Source: Caprella mutica
Taxonomy: Eukaryota; Arthropoda; Malacostraca; Amphipoda; Caprellidae
DNA length: 64,000 nucleotides
Assembly (NCBI GenBank): GCA_947561585.1
Contig: CANNZV010003189.1
Span: 1 to 64,000 of the forward strand
Direction of reading: 5' to 3'
A program made the position numbers and the translations under genes. Shown here in pieces: positions 43,661 through 55,819 of the stretch (position 1 is its first letter; every line of letters starts with the position of its first letter). The notes under the pieces were generated by a model. That model ran no database searches, had not been told where the DNA came from, and saw nothing but the letters and a program-made list of their open reading frames with translations.

Positions 43661-46600
43661 GTCAATTGAAGAGGTACCTAAAAATGAGTATGGATGCAAT
43701 ATTGATAATTTAATAATGATACAAAAAATAAAAAACATGCTATTAAGATTCTATATTTGTTGTAAAATTCCGATAGCTAGTTATAAATAGCAGCTAGTTA
43801 CATTTTTTTGATCAATTATATAGCTATTTTGAATGCAATAAATTAGATAGATATTTATTGTATTTTTGATATAGCTAATGCATATAGCATATTTATTTAA
43901 ATTTGAGAACTTACTTTAAAATTTTAAATACTTCTAATTTTACATTCAATATTCGAGAATACAGCTAATTTTAATTATTAAGCTCATTTGTTACCAAAGC
44001 ATGATCTTGGACCAATCGCTTTAGAATTAGTTAATCATATATATAACTAATTAAACAATTAACTTTAAATTACATCTACATGAGATCAATATGATGTTGA
44101 CTTACAATTAGGAGCATCTACTCAAACTACACATGTATGTATGCAGTGGCAGTACTGATGTTTGAAGGCATATCAGAGCAATCTTGGGACAGTTGCACAC
44201 CTGTTAAATAAAATACATTCATTAAAAGGTCATAAAATTAAAAAGTTATACATTAGAAAGTAGCAAATTCAGTTCGGAAAAAAATATTTGGATAACAGTT
44301 ACCTAACTGTGGTGATCTTACATAATTTTTATCTTTTAAAAAATTTGCAAGGGAGCTCTCTGATTAAGTTTGTGATATAATTCTAATACAATCTTTAAAA
44401 TAGATTTGTTCTGCTCTGTTATATAAAAATCATTTTAAGATAGATAGGGTGAGTATTGAGTAAAAAGCTACAAAAGGCTCTTGGTTTTGTAGTCACCTTC
44501 CTGTGCTTGAATGTAAATATTTTTCTATTTACAGTAAATGCAAATACATTTTTAACTAGCTATATTCAACTAAGTATATTGTGATAAGCATAAGCTAACT
44601 GCTCGAGTTCATAATAGTCTACTTCTATATTTATTTATTCTTTCCCATCACTAAACTGTTTACTTTAGAACAGCAAGCTGTTGTGCATAATAAAAAATTT
44701 AAAAAAAAAAACAGATCAGTTGTTCAAATGAAAATATTATATTTTTTAGATTATTTGGATGAAAAGAGGATGGTACTTTATACTGAATATTAATTTTCGC
44801 ATCAAATTAGCTACCGAGTTTAAACTCGCTACACATTTCCCAGTAGCTAGATATTGTTTTCCATCTTCACTTTTATCAAGATAATTAAGAACTTTCTTTG
44901 CTATATTTAGATTAATTGTAATGACAAAATAGAACTACTTTGGCAATAGAATAACCTTTTATGACATTGGTTAGATAATTAGATTTGACTCAATTTACAA
45001 AAAAATGTTCATAATTTATTTGTGAGATAACTTAGCTGCAATCATTTGACAAATATTAAACACAAAATTCTCATTCAAAGAGATTAAAAAAAAAAAGATT
45101 CAAAATATTCAATTTTTGAACATTTTTAGGAGAAAAATCATTGTTAATATCAATTAGCCAACTTCAGACACATTACTATGTAGTTATGATACTTTAATTA
45201 TCTATAGCTACTTTCAACATATATATACAGTGAAAAGTCTACTCACATAGCAAATCAAGATGACACTACAAGTTATCCAAGGGTGAAGTATCAGGAGATG
45301 TTTTTTCCCAAGTCTTGATAGATTTATCTGAAAGGAACAATTGTTTAGAAATTTTGTTAATCATATTACTTACTGATCAGAAAATTTAACTGTTCATGAC
45401 GCACAACACACAGCATATTGATAAATTATAGCTACTGTATTTAATTATCAATACATAAAATTTAAAATATTTTCAACAGGTTGCATAATCATAAGATTCC
45501 TTCTTTAAATGCTTTCAAAGTTTTTGTTCTCTAAGTTGACCTTTATTATCAACTGTCCTATTCTTAAGCCAAAAATGAGTAGCTTTTCAGAATATTTTTA
45601 TACCAATAACTTGACTACCAGTAAGTAGCTACACTAAAAATCGTATCATTATGGCCCATTGCCGCCATAACCAAAAAACAAAAAAGGAGTTTCAAGTTTA
45701 TGAATATAAGCTAAATAATTGTTTAGTAGTCATATTTTCTATTTCATTTTCCAAATATTTTAATTCATAGTTGAAATTTAAAAACAACTTTTTTTGATAA
45801 CAGTAGCCAATGCAAAATATTTGCAAATTTGAATGAAATCACCATCTTTAGACAGATAAACCAATCACACATTTATAGACAATAACTTATTAAATTTAGC
45901 GTCGGAATAATATCACTGCGATTATTTACCCCACAAGTGCGATGCAATTACCCTAATTCTTAGTAAATGTATGCTGTTAAATGATTAACCATCAGAGATA
46001 CAAGATTGAAAATAGGTACACATCATTATCGAAATGATATCTTAGGATGGTATAAGTATGGAGCTTCTTCCTGAATTGGTTCTTATGTTAGATCAAAGTT
46101 TGCAGGAAAGTGAGATGGAATAGTAGAATACCCTAGACGATGATAGGATTTAGTGAAAAATGATTGAATTGGAATTATAAGTAGCTACTTTACTTGCTTT
46201 GATGCTCTCAATAGGTAAGACTGTTATTATGTACATGAATCTACAAATTAACTCTTTAGCTGAGGATTTTCAAATTCATTTCAATGTTAGAATGGAGAGA
46301 AATTCTTTAGCAATTTCAAATATATATATTTTTGAAAATGAAAATACTGGACTTATTAAGCATTTTGCTCATAATTATACTTCAATTAGTAATATGGATC
46401 GAAGTTTGGTACTCCAGTTCTATCCAAATTAAATTGGCTATTTAACTAACAATATAGGTTTTACTGTAAGCATGTTAAGATACCTAAACTCATCATTCTT
46501 ATCTCACCCAAACTTATAAAGTATGCTATGCAATATCTCATCAATATTTGATACACCAAAATGAAAAATTATTTAAAAAAATCTGTAATATACTGGGTGG

Positions 46601-47560
46601 CACGAAAGAAATGAAACCCATTTTCAAATTTTACTCATTACTCATCAAGATTTTGGCTACAAGTTACAAGTCATGACCCCACTTTGATAAATTCTGCTGG
46701 CCAACAAATGAATTTTGGAGGATAAATACTTCGTTTTATAAAATTTGCATCAATTCAATCTTAATATTTGAAATCTGCAAAACTTCGGAGTTAGGTAATC
46801 AATTCATCAGTAAAGTCCTAATTTTCAAAAGTGGGCCTCAACACTCCATTCCCATTTTAAATATTTCCATCTGTGGAGCAAATACTGCCTATTTGCCTAA
46901 GTAAGCTGTTATGCAGTGGTGTGAGCACTATTGGCTGGTAGCTATTACCAGCCATATTTTATTGTATTTTGAACTTTTTGCAAGACACAGACAAACAGCA
47001 CCATAGATTATTTTCTAGTAGCCAATACTTCAACAACATACTACTTAGGTATGTTCTACTTAACAAAGAATATCATTATTAAACTAATCACTGTAATCTA
47101 GATTTTACAATTAAAATAATAATTTACCTAATACATACAAATAACAGATTCAGACATACTTCAAAAAGTCAATAATCAATAGTTTGGAGTGTTAATTCTC
47201 TCAATTAGGTTGGTTTTATTTTTTGTACTTAAGTATTTTTATTTTAGGGTGTAGCTACTCTAAGCTTAATATTTTAATAAAATTAAATTAATGGAAACTT
47301 CATAATAAAGAGTATTTAGTTTGTAAAATTAATTTGTTGGCCTAAATAATTTTTGATAGTGGTTTTCAGACTATTATTTATAGCAATATTTGCTTAGAAG
47401 AATTAGTTCAAATTTTAGCACAAATAAATATTTGAAATTAAATGTTGAATTATCAATATAACAACAAACTTTTGGACATAACCCAGTATGTAATTGGTCC
47501 ACAAGAAAAAAAAATCCAATAGCTTATTTCCAATTTAATTAATAGTAAACATTAATTAAT
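43661..47560. other. AT-rich interior of the 10.9-kb element
   Basis: Nearly 4 kb of very AT-rich DNA. The longest open stretch (46199-46432, 77 codons) shows no family motif. No splice-supported exon was recognised. A short repeated unit near 47550-47620 (AATTAATAGTAAGCATAAG, about four copies) marks its right side. Confidence 0.5.
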
Positions 47561-47789
47561 GATAAACATAAGCATTAATAGTAAGCATAAGAATTAATAG
47601 TAAGCATAAGAATTAATAGCTAGAAATCCACCGACGTTGCTGGAATATTATTTTCAAAGGGGAAAAACTATATTTAACTGTGAAAGAAACAAAAAAGTGA
47701 CTAGGTAAGTAGCTAGGTTAAAACTTAAAAGTAAATAATAACTAGTATCCTTTGGCTACACTGCAAGAACTGGTAAAGTGTTCAAGAAA

Positions 47790-48365
47790 TCCTCTAGTTT
47801 GCTTTCTGTTCTCAGTAAATTGTAAAATACATGTAAATATAAGAAAATTAAACATTGTAAGTACAGAAAATGTTAAAAAATTCCCATGCTATCATACTCT
47901 TGGTCTATGTAGTAAGTAATCAATTTTAGCTAATGCCCATCAGTCTTAACTATTCTTCAAAGGCTGGAGAAAAGACCAAGATATTTTGGTAACAAGTTGA
48001 TAGATTCTGCCCACATCTCAGTCTGCAAAATATAGGACATTCTCAACATTTCCTGTGACAACAATCCTTAATATGAATTAATAATCATATCCCCCTATAC
48101 TAATTATATTTAGCTACATGTATTTTTACTATTTTACATTATTAAGTCGAGAACAAATAGCAAAATAAGAGGTAAAGATTTCTTGGAGAACAGTTTACCA
48201 GTTCGTACAGTCTGGGAATCTGCCAAGACAGGCCAATCGAGAACTATAAAGTGTTCAAAAATAAATCCTCTATTTAGGCTTCTGTTCTCAGTAAACTACA
48301 TGTAAATATAGTAGAAAATTAGAGATTGTTCACACAGAATTTCAGAAAATCTTAAAAATGTCCCA
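47790..48365. repeat. Pair of direct repeats inside the 10.9-kb element
   Basis: A segment of about 100 bp at 47790-47890 (TTCTGTTCTCAGTAAATTGT, ACATGTAAATATA) recurs at 48260-48365 (TTCTGTTCTCAGTAAACTAC, ATGTAAATATA) with moderate divergence. Confidence 0.65.
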
Positions 48366-49394
48366 TTTTCTGCTAACTGACTGGGAATCTGCTGATAAGC
48401 TGAGCTTAATAGCATGAGCTCAACTTCACATCAAATTAAAATATCTGAAAGTCAGGAGACCCTGAAGTCACTGAAAGAAGCTACATTATGCAGAATGGGC
48501 TAGGATATCTGAAATTTTTGAGTTATAAATAACAGCCTTAACTCTGCTTAGATATTGATATTAGCTGTATCAGGTACATAAATTAAATTTATAATACCAA
48601 GTTGTTTTTACAAAATTACAGATAGTGCCTAGAAACCTACCTATATAATTTAGCTACACTATGAATATTTAATAATGAAACAAGAAACAGATAATTGGAT
48701 ACTACTCATCCGAGTCATCCAGTCTGCAAAGCGCATTCATATCCCCGAAGACCTTTGGAGACGAATTTTGAGGGAAAATAATTAATTTTCCTAATCAATT
48801 CCAATGTTTACATGTATTTGTGTTTTTATTGGAGACATTTTGCAAAAGTCTGGTCATTTTGGAGACAGATTTGAAAATCTTTGAGACAGATTTACCACAC
48901 TTTACAGACTGGTTACTCATACACTCATACTAGGTCCTACCTACTCCACTAACTGCAGTTCCAGGTAAAATAGTAATTCTCATTAACTCTCTACCTACTT
49001 GTCCCTTCAAGATTCAAGACTCCAGGTAATAAAGCATGTCCAAACTGAGGCAAACTCGCCATTTTAATGGCGAGTTTGTGCCAGACTTAGATATTTTGAG
49101 CCCTTCAATTGCAAATGGAGAGAAATACCTAATTTTCTCTTATGCTACACTACATTTAAAATATTATTTTGGGGAGATTTAACAATAATTTGGTCATTTT
49201 GGAGAGAAATTTGGTGATTTTTGAAGAGAAATGGAGAGTTTATTAAACAAAGAGATATACTATTTTACTATGGTCTTAAGCTAGTCTGAGCTAGGCTCAA
49301 ATTGTCATAAATTCTATCCTAAAAAACATTGTATGATCGTACTAATTGTAGGACTACCCAGAGGCAAGAATAACTAGGAGAAATGTCTCTACTG
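48366..49394. repeat. Diverged internal repeats (GGTCATTTTGGAGA)
   Basis: GTCATTTTGGAGACAGATTTG near 48855 and GTCATTTTGGAGAGAAATTTG near 49192 are diverged repeats of one another. The remainder is AT-rich with no coding sequence. Confidence 0.45.
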
Positions 49395-50230
49395 CCTGAA
49401 CCAGACTGCATTTTATGGTAAATTCCGCCGACATGTCAGTGGAATTTTGCCCTCTTTGAAAATAAAATTCTAGCTAAGTTGGTGGATTTCTAGCTCTTGC
49501 TGTTGCTGCTCTGTATTCCTAACTATGTAACCATTAATCTTCACTTTTTAGTAAAAAATCAGCCTAATTTTTGGAAATTGTTGGTGTATTTTTTCAACTT
49601 TTAGAAAAAGTCAGTGGAATTTTGTGCACCAAATACAGATTGATATCTACATTTGCAATGAAGGCCCGAAGTTCTTAATTTGCTCAAAATAATTGTCATT
49701 AACCCACAAATAAAATAGCTAGAATGGACATCCAAATCATCCATATTTCAGAGGCTAGTAAATTGTAAGCCAGTTTGGCTCATTTTTCTTTTTTTGAAAA
49801 TTCAAGCCAAAAATTAACATTGGAAGTTGGAACATAGGAATTAATTCATAATTTTAAGCCAATTAGGAATAGGTATCTGATTTTTATCTTTTGAAATATT
49901 ATCATGGATAGACATAAGTTTTAATAGGTAGCTACTAGTCAGTGAGACACAAGGTAGTTAGTACCTGGGGCTGGGGTTTATATAAAAGTTTATTAACTGG
50001 CCCGGCTAGTCTGTATTTGGTCCACAAAATTCCACTGACTTTTTGAAAAAGCTGAAAAAATCCACCATAAATTTCCAGTAATTTGGCTGATCCACCAACA
50101 TTTTAGTGATTTTACACATTTTTCCACCGAAAATTAATGATAATATAGGAATAAATAGCTAAAAATCCACCAACTTTGCTAGAAAACTTCCACCGACATG
50201 TCAGAGGAATTTACCATGAAATACAGACTC
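49395..50230. mobile_element. Inverted-repeat element inside the 10.9-kb element
   Basis: The left arm (about 49395-49640) carries TTCCGCCGACATGTCAGTGG and AAAGTCAGTGGAATTTTGTG. The right arm (about 50008-50228) carries the inverse: CACAAAATTCCACTGACTTT and CTTCCACCGACATGTCAGAG. A further fragment (ATCCACCGACGTTGCTGGAA) lies at 47625. No coding capacity. Confidence 0.65.
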
Positions 50231-50830
50231 CATGTATAAGAGCATGTCAGTTAAAGCCAATTAATTAGCTTATATTTGAAATGGTCAAATCTCAGATATG
50301 TCTAATTGGCTTTAAATTTTGAATTAATTCCTTTTTTCCCATGTTAATTTTGGCTTGAAATCTTCAAAAAATGAGCCAAATTGGCTTGGTTCATATTTTT
50401 TATTAAATTTTGGCTCAAAAATTGGCTTACAATTTTCCAGCCTCTGAAACATGGTAACAGACTGGTAACTGGGTCCTACTGAACTAGTATCTCTCAACTT
50501 AACTAGAGTCTAGTCTGTCTAGAGAGCTCAGAGAGGCAGGTAATCTACATAGTACATACTAGCCAAGTTTTAGAGTAGGTAGGTATGTCAGTTAAAGCCA
50601 ACTATATAATTGTCTTAGATTTCAAAATGTCAATACCTACTTAGATAAGTAGGTATACCTAGGTACCTAATTGGCATACAATTTTAAATTATTTCTTATG
50701 TTCCTATGTTAATTTTGGCTTGAAATCTACAAAATAAGCTAAATTGGCTTAGCTCGGAATTTTTGTGAAATTTTTTGGCTCTAAAATTGGCTTAGGTACC
50801 TACAATTTTCCAGCCTCTGAAACATGACAT
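50231..50830. repeat. Direct repeats with GTTAATTTTGGCTTGAAAT
   Basis: Two copies of about 235 bp, at 50231-50455 and 50585-50830, share GTTAATTTTGGCTTGAAATC and TTTTCCAGCCTCTGAAACAT. An inverted relative lies at about 49745-49905. Confidence 0.65.
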
Positions 50831-51661
50831 ACCTAGGTAATAGCTACCTAGGTATATACCTTCCTAATATTTTGTAATTTTAGCTTATAAGCCATAGCTA
50901 AGTGGTACTTCAGGATATAAAACAAATTAAACTACCAATCTTGCTACCTAATTAGGTAGATTGGCTTAGCCCAGGTACATTTTCAAACTCAAAATATCAA
51001 GAGACGAGTGACGACTTACCTGATGAAGAGGTTTTGTTATACAAACATATTTCGAGCGGATTCTCAATGTTAATAATGAGTTTTTGGACCTAGATTTACA
51101 ATTTAAACTAGGTATAGGTATTTCTAATTTCAAATCTCTACAGTGTAACAGACAGATCTAAAGCACAATAGAATGGTCTTGAAATTCGTGCCGAATTAGG
51201 CGGTAATAAAGGGTTGAGAAACAAAAGCTAAGCGTAATGATTGGTATACAGTTTCAAACCCTTTATAAAAACTGTTTGTAGATTCCAGTATCTTCAAACA
51301 GATTTAATTGTTTGAGAAATAGTTCGGCTAAGTGTTTTATACTATATTCAGATTCACAGCATAAGCTGTATCTACTCCAAATATATCTCAAGGAACTGAA
51401 TGAGTTTATCAATAAATACATAGGTAGTTTTAAAATTAATAAAAATATTATTTTTTATATATACCTAATGATTTATTGATATTCCTGATTCAATTTACGT
51501 ACTTTTCATCGAATGAATCATTCTTTCCGGACTAAACCTATACTTTTTTTATTATACATGAATAGTTATTACAATTCATTATCCATAATTATTGTATATA
51601 TACACTCCCATAAATAACATTGCAATAATTAGCTATATATATACTTCGTTTTCTATGCCTG

Positions 51662-51850
51662 CGCTCCGTTTTCTATGCAATGAGATGCGGTTAAGAGACT
51701 CTTGTTTGCCGCTAACTCCAACCGTTTTACGTGAGTGTTAAGCGCTTAGCACATCAAGATTGTAACCGTTTTCACTGGTGCTAAGCGCTTAAGAGACTTT
51801 ACCTTGAGCAACCCGATTTTTGCGGTTAAGAGACTTTGGCTTGTGGCCCT
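51662..51850 (-). repeat. Right terminal inverted repeat of the 10.9-kb element
   Basis: Inverse of 40932-41120, with two mismatches over 189 bp. The 14-bp stem lies at 51739-51752 and 51778-51791. Just inside, the motif CCGTTTTCTATGC is repeated once more. Confidence 0.9.
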
Positions 51851-51858
51851 TCATTGGA
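51851..51858. repeat. Target-site duplication, right copy
   Basis: TCATTGGA, identical to the left copy at 40924-40931. Confidence 0.9.
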
Positions 51859-52278
51859 TCCGTAAAGACTTGTGCTGCATAAATAAAAATAGTTTCTTCT
51901 TTAAGATATCTGCTCTGTAGGTAACTAAATGATAAGAACGAAAAAACACAGCTTTTCTGACAATTTTGAATTTATAATGTCATATCGTTTGACTGAAGGC
52001 CAATTAAAAAACGTCCTGTTCTTTCGTTGTTCAAGTCTATTCGCACACAACGATACTTATATAATCACTCTAGGTGGAGAATTGACGGAGGAGATACATT
52101 TTGACTTATGAATGATGAATTCCAAAGAGTAAAAAGTAGCAAATTCCACAAAAGTCGAAAGAGCAAAATGACTTTTCAAGATTTTTTAATTTTTTTAAAA
52201 TTCATAGTAAGAATTTTAGAACGAAATGGACCATACTTTGTTTACCCAAGTCTCTTCGCATCTAATGATATACCGGTT
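51859..52278. other. AT-rich intergenic DNA
   Basis: No gene; short open frames only. Confidence 0.4.
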
Positions 52279-52709
52279 CTAGGAATTTCAGTCTCAGAAA
52301 AATTTTTCTCGTATTATAATGATTCTATTAAATAACAGTAATAGAAAAAGTTGAAATTATGAACACTATATGTGGAGTAAATTTATTAAAAGCGAATGAC
52401 ATAATTAACCGTTTTAAAATGATACGTAACGTTAGTATTTTTGACATTTATTTAACATGAAATTAGTGCAGTAAATTCGGTCTCGGAATTTTCGGTCTGA
52501 GTTGTAAATATAACTTATTAGTTAGATGTATCACAGGGCACGCCGCCGCCTCCTCCCCCTCCCCTCCTGCTTGGACTTTAAACAATTATGAAGTATGCAG
52601 TGCAACAAAATAGCAGATACAACAAACTACATAATGGCCATTTATGTTAAGAAGTCATTTAAAATTTCGAGACCGAAATTTCCAAGACCGAGATTTCCGT
52701 CCTACATTG
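52279..52709. mobile_element. GGTCTCGGAAATTT-type MITE, copy 1
   Basis: The left end TAGGAATTTCAGTCTCAGAA and right end GAGACCGAAATTTCCAAGAC, CGAGATTTCCGTCCTA are inverted. It contains ACAATTATGAAGTATGCAGT and GCAGATACAACAAACTACAT, shared with copy 2 and with 61553-61612. A GC-rich patch (GCCGCCGCCTCCTCCCC) is present only here. Confidence 0.75.
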
Positions 52710-53392
52710 ATACTTACGACACTAGGACCACAAGCCTACAGCCACAATGCCTAACGAAAAAAATGCCTAATGTACAAAATATATGATTATAGAATATAAA
52801 AATAATAAAATAATGGCTAAACATTTGGAAAGAGAATAAAAGAATAAACTTCATATTTAAATAAAAAGGCCGAATAGAAAACATTGAAGTGATATCTGAA
52901 AAGGAATGATTATTGGTAAAGAACTAACAGTATACATTTATTGTATTAAACCTTATCATTGAACATCAAATAATATTTTTCAAAATTTATGTGAGACCTA
53001 AGTAAATAATATGTATTTCCTCTGAGTTACATTTTATAAAGAATATTGTTGTATTTTTTTTCAATGGAATTTCTAAAATCTAATACTAAGGCTTTTAACG
53101 GCGGGTCTTTTAATAACAATTTAGGGTAGTGAATTGTTTGTCAGCACTAACTTATGTATACTTTGAAAATACCTAATTTCCTTCAGAATTTCAAAATTAA
53201 CTATAGTAAAAATCACTATACCTAGATTGAAAATAAGAAAATATACAATACTGTATCTAAAAAAATAAAATAGAAGAAGATGATAATAAATATCTAATAA
53301 AAATGACGAAATAGAGGAAGATTATTGTGTTCATTAAATTTATATTTGTTAAATTGAACAAACATCACCGTTTGTGACAAATCACAAACGGT
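52710..53392. other. AT-rich intergenic DNA
   Basis: No gene seen. A short hairpin at about 53367-53392 (CCGTTTGTGA/TCACAAACGG) precedes the next MITE. Confidence 0.4.
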
Positions 53393-53806
53393 GGTAGGAT
53401 ATTTCTGTCTTGGAAATTTTGGTCTCAGAAAACTCGGTCTCATTTTATAATGATTTTATTAAAGAACAGTAAGAGAAAGTTAAAATTATGAAATAAATAC
53501 TAATACGTTATAAGTATTTACTAAAAGCGGTTAACATCATCAACCGTTTTAAAATGATATATAACATTAGTAATTTTAACACGTTTTGAGATTTATTTAA
53601 CATGAAATTTGAGCGGAAAATTCGGTCTCATGTATAAATATAACTTATATAGGTTATAAATATAACCCCGAACTCCCTTGCCATGTTATTAAATAATCAT
53701 GATGTGTGCAGTACAACAAACTAGCGGATACAACAAACTAAATAACGACCATTTATGTTGAGAGGTCATTTATAATTCCGAGACCAAAATTTTTGAGACC
53801 CATCAC
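53393..53806. mobile_element. GGTCTCGGAAATTT-type MITE, copy 2
   Basis: The left end TAGGATATTTCTGTCTTGGA and right end ATTCCGAGACCAAAATTTTT, GAGACC. Internally it matches copy 1 along its length (ATTTATTTAACATGAAATT, ACAACAAACTAGCGGATAC). Confidence 0.75.
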
Positions 53807-53994
53807 AAACATAGCGAAAGAAGACTGTTCAAGCTAAGCACGCTGAGGCACAAATGTTCATATTCAATGTGATAGTGATTTAATATACTCTTACTGAGAC
53901 AAAACTATTTGTTTCTACTTGGTCTCACATATTAAAATTTTTAAATTTTAATTCTTTGTCCAATATTTCTATATTGGAAATGAGTTTAAAATGC

Positions 53995-54472
53995 ATTTTA
54001 GGCATTTTGTCCGTTAGGCCTTTTGTCCGTTAGGTATTTTGTCTGTTAGGCATTTTGTTCGTTAGAAATTTAGCCCGTTATGCATTTTGTACGTTAGGCA
54101 TTTTGTCTGCTAGGTATTTTGTCTGTTAGACATTATGCTCGTTAGGCTTTTTTTGCATTAGACATTTTGTTCGTTAGGCATCAGGCATTTTGTCCGTTAG
54201 GCATTTTGTCCGTTAGACATTTTGTTCGTTAGACCTTTTGTCCGTTAGGTATTTTGTCTGTTAGGCATTATGTTCGTTAGACATTTTGTCCATTAGGCAT
54301 TTTGTCCGTTAGGCATTTTGTCTGTTAGGCATTATGTTCGTTAGGCATTTTGTCCATTAGGCATTTTGTCCGTTAGGCATTTTGTCTGTTAGGCATTTTG
54401 TCCGTTAGGCATTTTGTCCATTAGGCATTTTGTCCGTTAGGCATTTTGTCCGTTAGGCATATTATCCGCATA
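53995..54472. repeat. 16-bp minisatellite (GCATTTTGTCCGTTAG)
   Basis: About thirty units of GCATTTTGTCCGTTAG with many variants (TCTGTTAG, TTCGTTAG, TCCATTAG, GCATTATG). The core TTTTGTCCGT is close to the TTTCGTCCAC core of the foldback arms at 34291. Confidence 0.95.
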
Positions 54473-55080
54473 TGCATTCTTATATACTCCCCCTATAAAA
54501 TCACAATTTCTTCAATATCTCGTTTCTTCAATAAGAAACGATATCTCATTGAACGTTTTATATGTGTATCAAATTTCAAAATTTACAATTCATAATGAAT
54601 ATTTTTAAATATTGGGGGAGCAATCCCCTTAAACTTGGAATTAAAAAATTTGATGAAGACAGTACCTACGTGTTGTTGTGAATTTTCTGATCCGAACTGA
54701 AAATAAAGTAATTATGTATGCTATTTTTTTCTTTTCAAATAGCATCTCGTTGAGGGACTCTCCACAACAACTAGATATATTTATGCAAAATAACAAACTT
54801 TGATGATATCGATATCGTCATATTTATACGACATAACAGGGGTGATGAGATGTGAATATCCTCACTGATTATCTCGAAATATTGATCTCAACCTCACAGA
54901 AGATCGTTATCTAACATCGCTAGCAAATTTTTTGAGAGCAATTGTAAAAGAGTTTGTGCAAAAAAAGATGAATTATTCAAAAATAGTATCATTTCCTATC
55001 GTGATAATTAACATTATCATTAGGTGATTTAAGGAGAGCTCTGATATCAAATAATTATCCAAGAAAAGAAATTAATAGAG
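54473..55080. other. AT-rich intergenic DNA
   Basis: No gene. No inverted partner of the downstream mariner end was found here. Confidence 0.4.
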
Positions 55081-55680
55081 TAAGAAATAAGAAGAAATTT
55101 GACCCCAAGACTGCCGTCGCAAGTGATGGTAAGGTGATGCCTCCTCATTTCATCGAAGCGGGACTTAAAATCAACACAGCGGAGTACTTGAAAATTCTGA
55201 AAGATGTTTTGATGCCGTGGATACGTACGAACTACGACCCCTTCAAAGTGATGCTCGTTCAAGACTCTGCGCCTGCGCATGGAGCAAAGAAAGTTCAGGA
55301 TTTCCTGAAGGAGAATCTACCTTTGATGGTCCCGAAGGATATTTGGCCCAGCAGCTCCCCAGATCTGAATGTTTGTGACTATTGGCTGTTCGGCGTCATT
55401 GAGGGAGAGTCTAACGTAACTTCACATCCAAGTGTCAACTCTCTGAAGGCCGCCATTCGTCGGGCATTTCGTAATCTTGACCCGAGGATGTAAAAGGAGT
55501 TGTTCACGGTTTCGCTCGAGAATCTCCCAAATTATTGACGCAAAGGGTAGTCACATAGAATGATTTTGTTCTGTAGACAATAACGAACAAATAAATACAA
55601 GTAAAAATTCCATTTAATCATTATTTGCCTTTCAAAATAGCGAATTTAAAAAAAGTTATGTTAGTCCTAATTTAGCTGCC
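55081..55680 (+). pseudogene. Mariner-type transposase, C-terminal half
   Basis: Open from about 55083 to the stop at 55491-55493. It reads TAVASDGKVMPPHFIEAGLK (first catalytic Asp region) and LKDVLMPWIRTNYD, then LVQDSAPAHGAKKVQDFL (second Asp), IWPSSSPDLNVCDYWLFGVI (third Asp), and SLKAAIRRAFRNLDPRM. The early stop removes the usual C-terminal tail, whose worn traces follow in frame with further stops. The N-terminal DNA-binding half is missing upstream. A possible right terminus, TAATTTAGCTGCCGACCCC, ends near 55690. It is a SETMAR/mariner-like DD(D/E) enzyme relative and is not functional as it stands. Confidence 0.88.
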
Positions 55681-55819
55681 GACCCCGTATATTGTAGCCC
55701 TCTACATAAAAGGAACGAGCGAAAAAATAAAAAGGATATTGAAACCATTTGATATCATGTTAAAGGTCCTCTCCAGGCTCCGGGAAAAAAATGAGTTTAT
55801 TACATAATATTATAGAACT

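Larger units (their letters stand above)
40932..51850. mobile_element. 10.9-kb DNA transposon with 189-bp terminal inverted repeats
   Basis: A 10,919-bp segment starts AGGGCCACAAGCCAAAGTCT and ends with its exact inverse. The 189-bp terminal repeats differ at only two positions, and a perfect TCATTGGA duplication flanks the segment, so both ends of the insertion are intact. The interior is very AT-rich and has no open frame above about 80 codons and no transposase, polymerase or integrase motif that I can see. It contains two SINE-like copies (42657, 43256), a MITE (41790-42270) and internal duplications (47790-50830). An 8-bp duplication fits hAT, P or Merlin-type elements. The 6-bp reading, with AG/CT ends and long inverted repeats, would fit Maverick/Polinton. 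No diagnostic protein supports either. It is probably non-autonomous or very decayed inside. Confidence 0.85.

Noticed and set aside
40932..51850. Calling the large element a Maverick/Polinton
   Set aside because: Long inverted repeats and a possible 6-bp duplication fit, but no polymerase B, integrase, ATPase, protease or capsid gene is visible, and an 8-bp duplication reads equally well.
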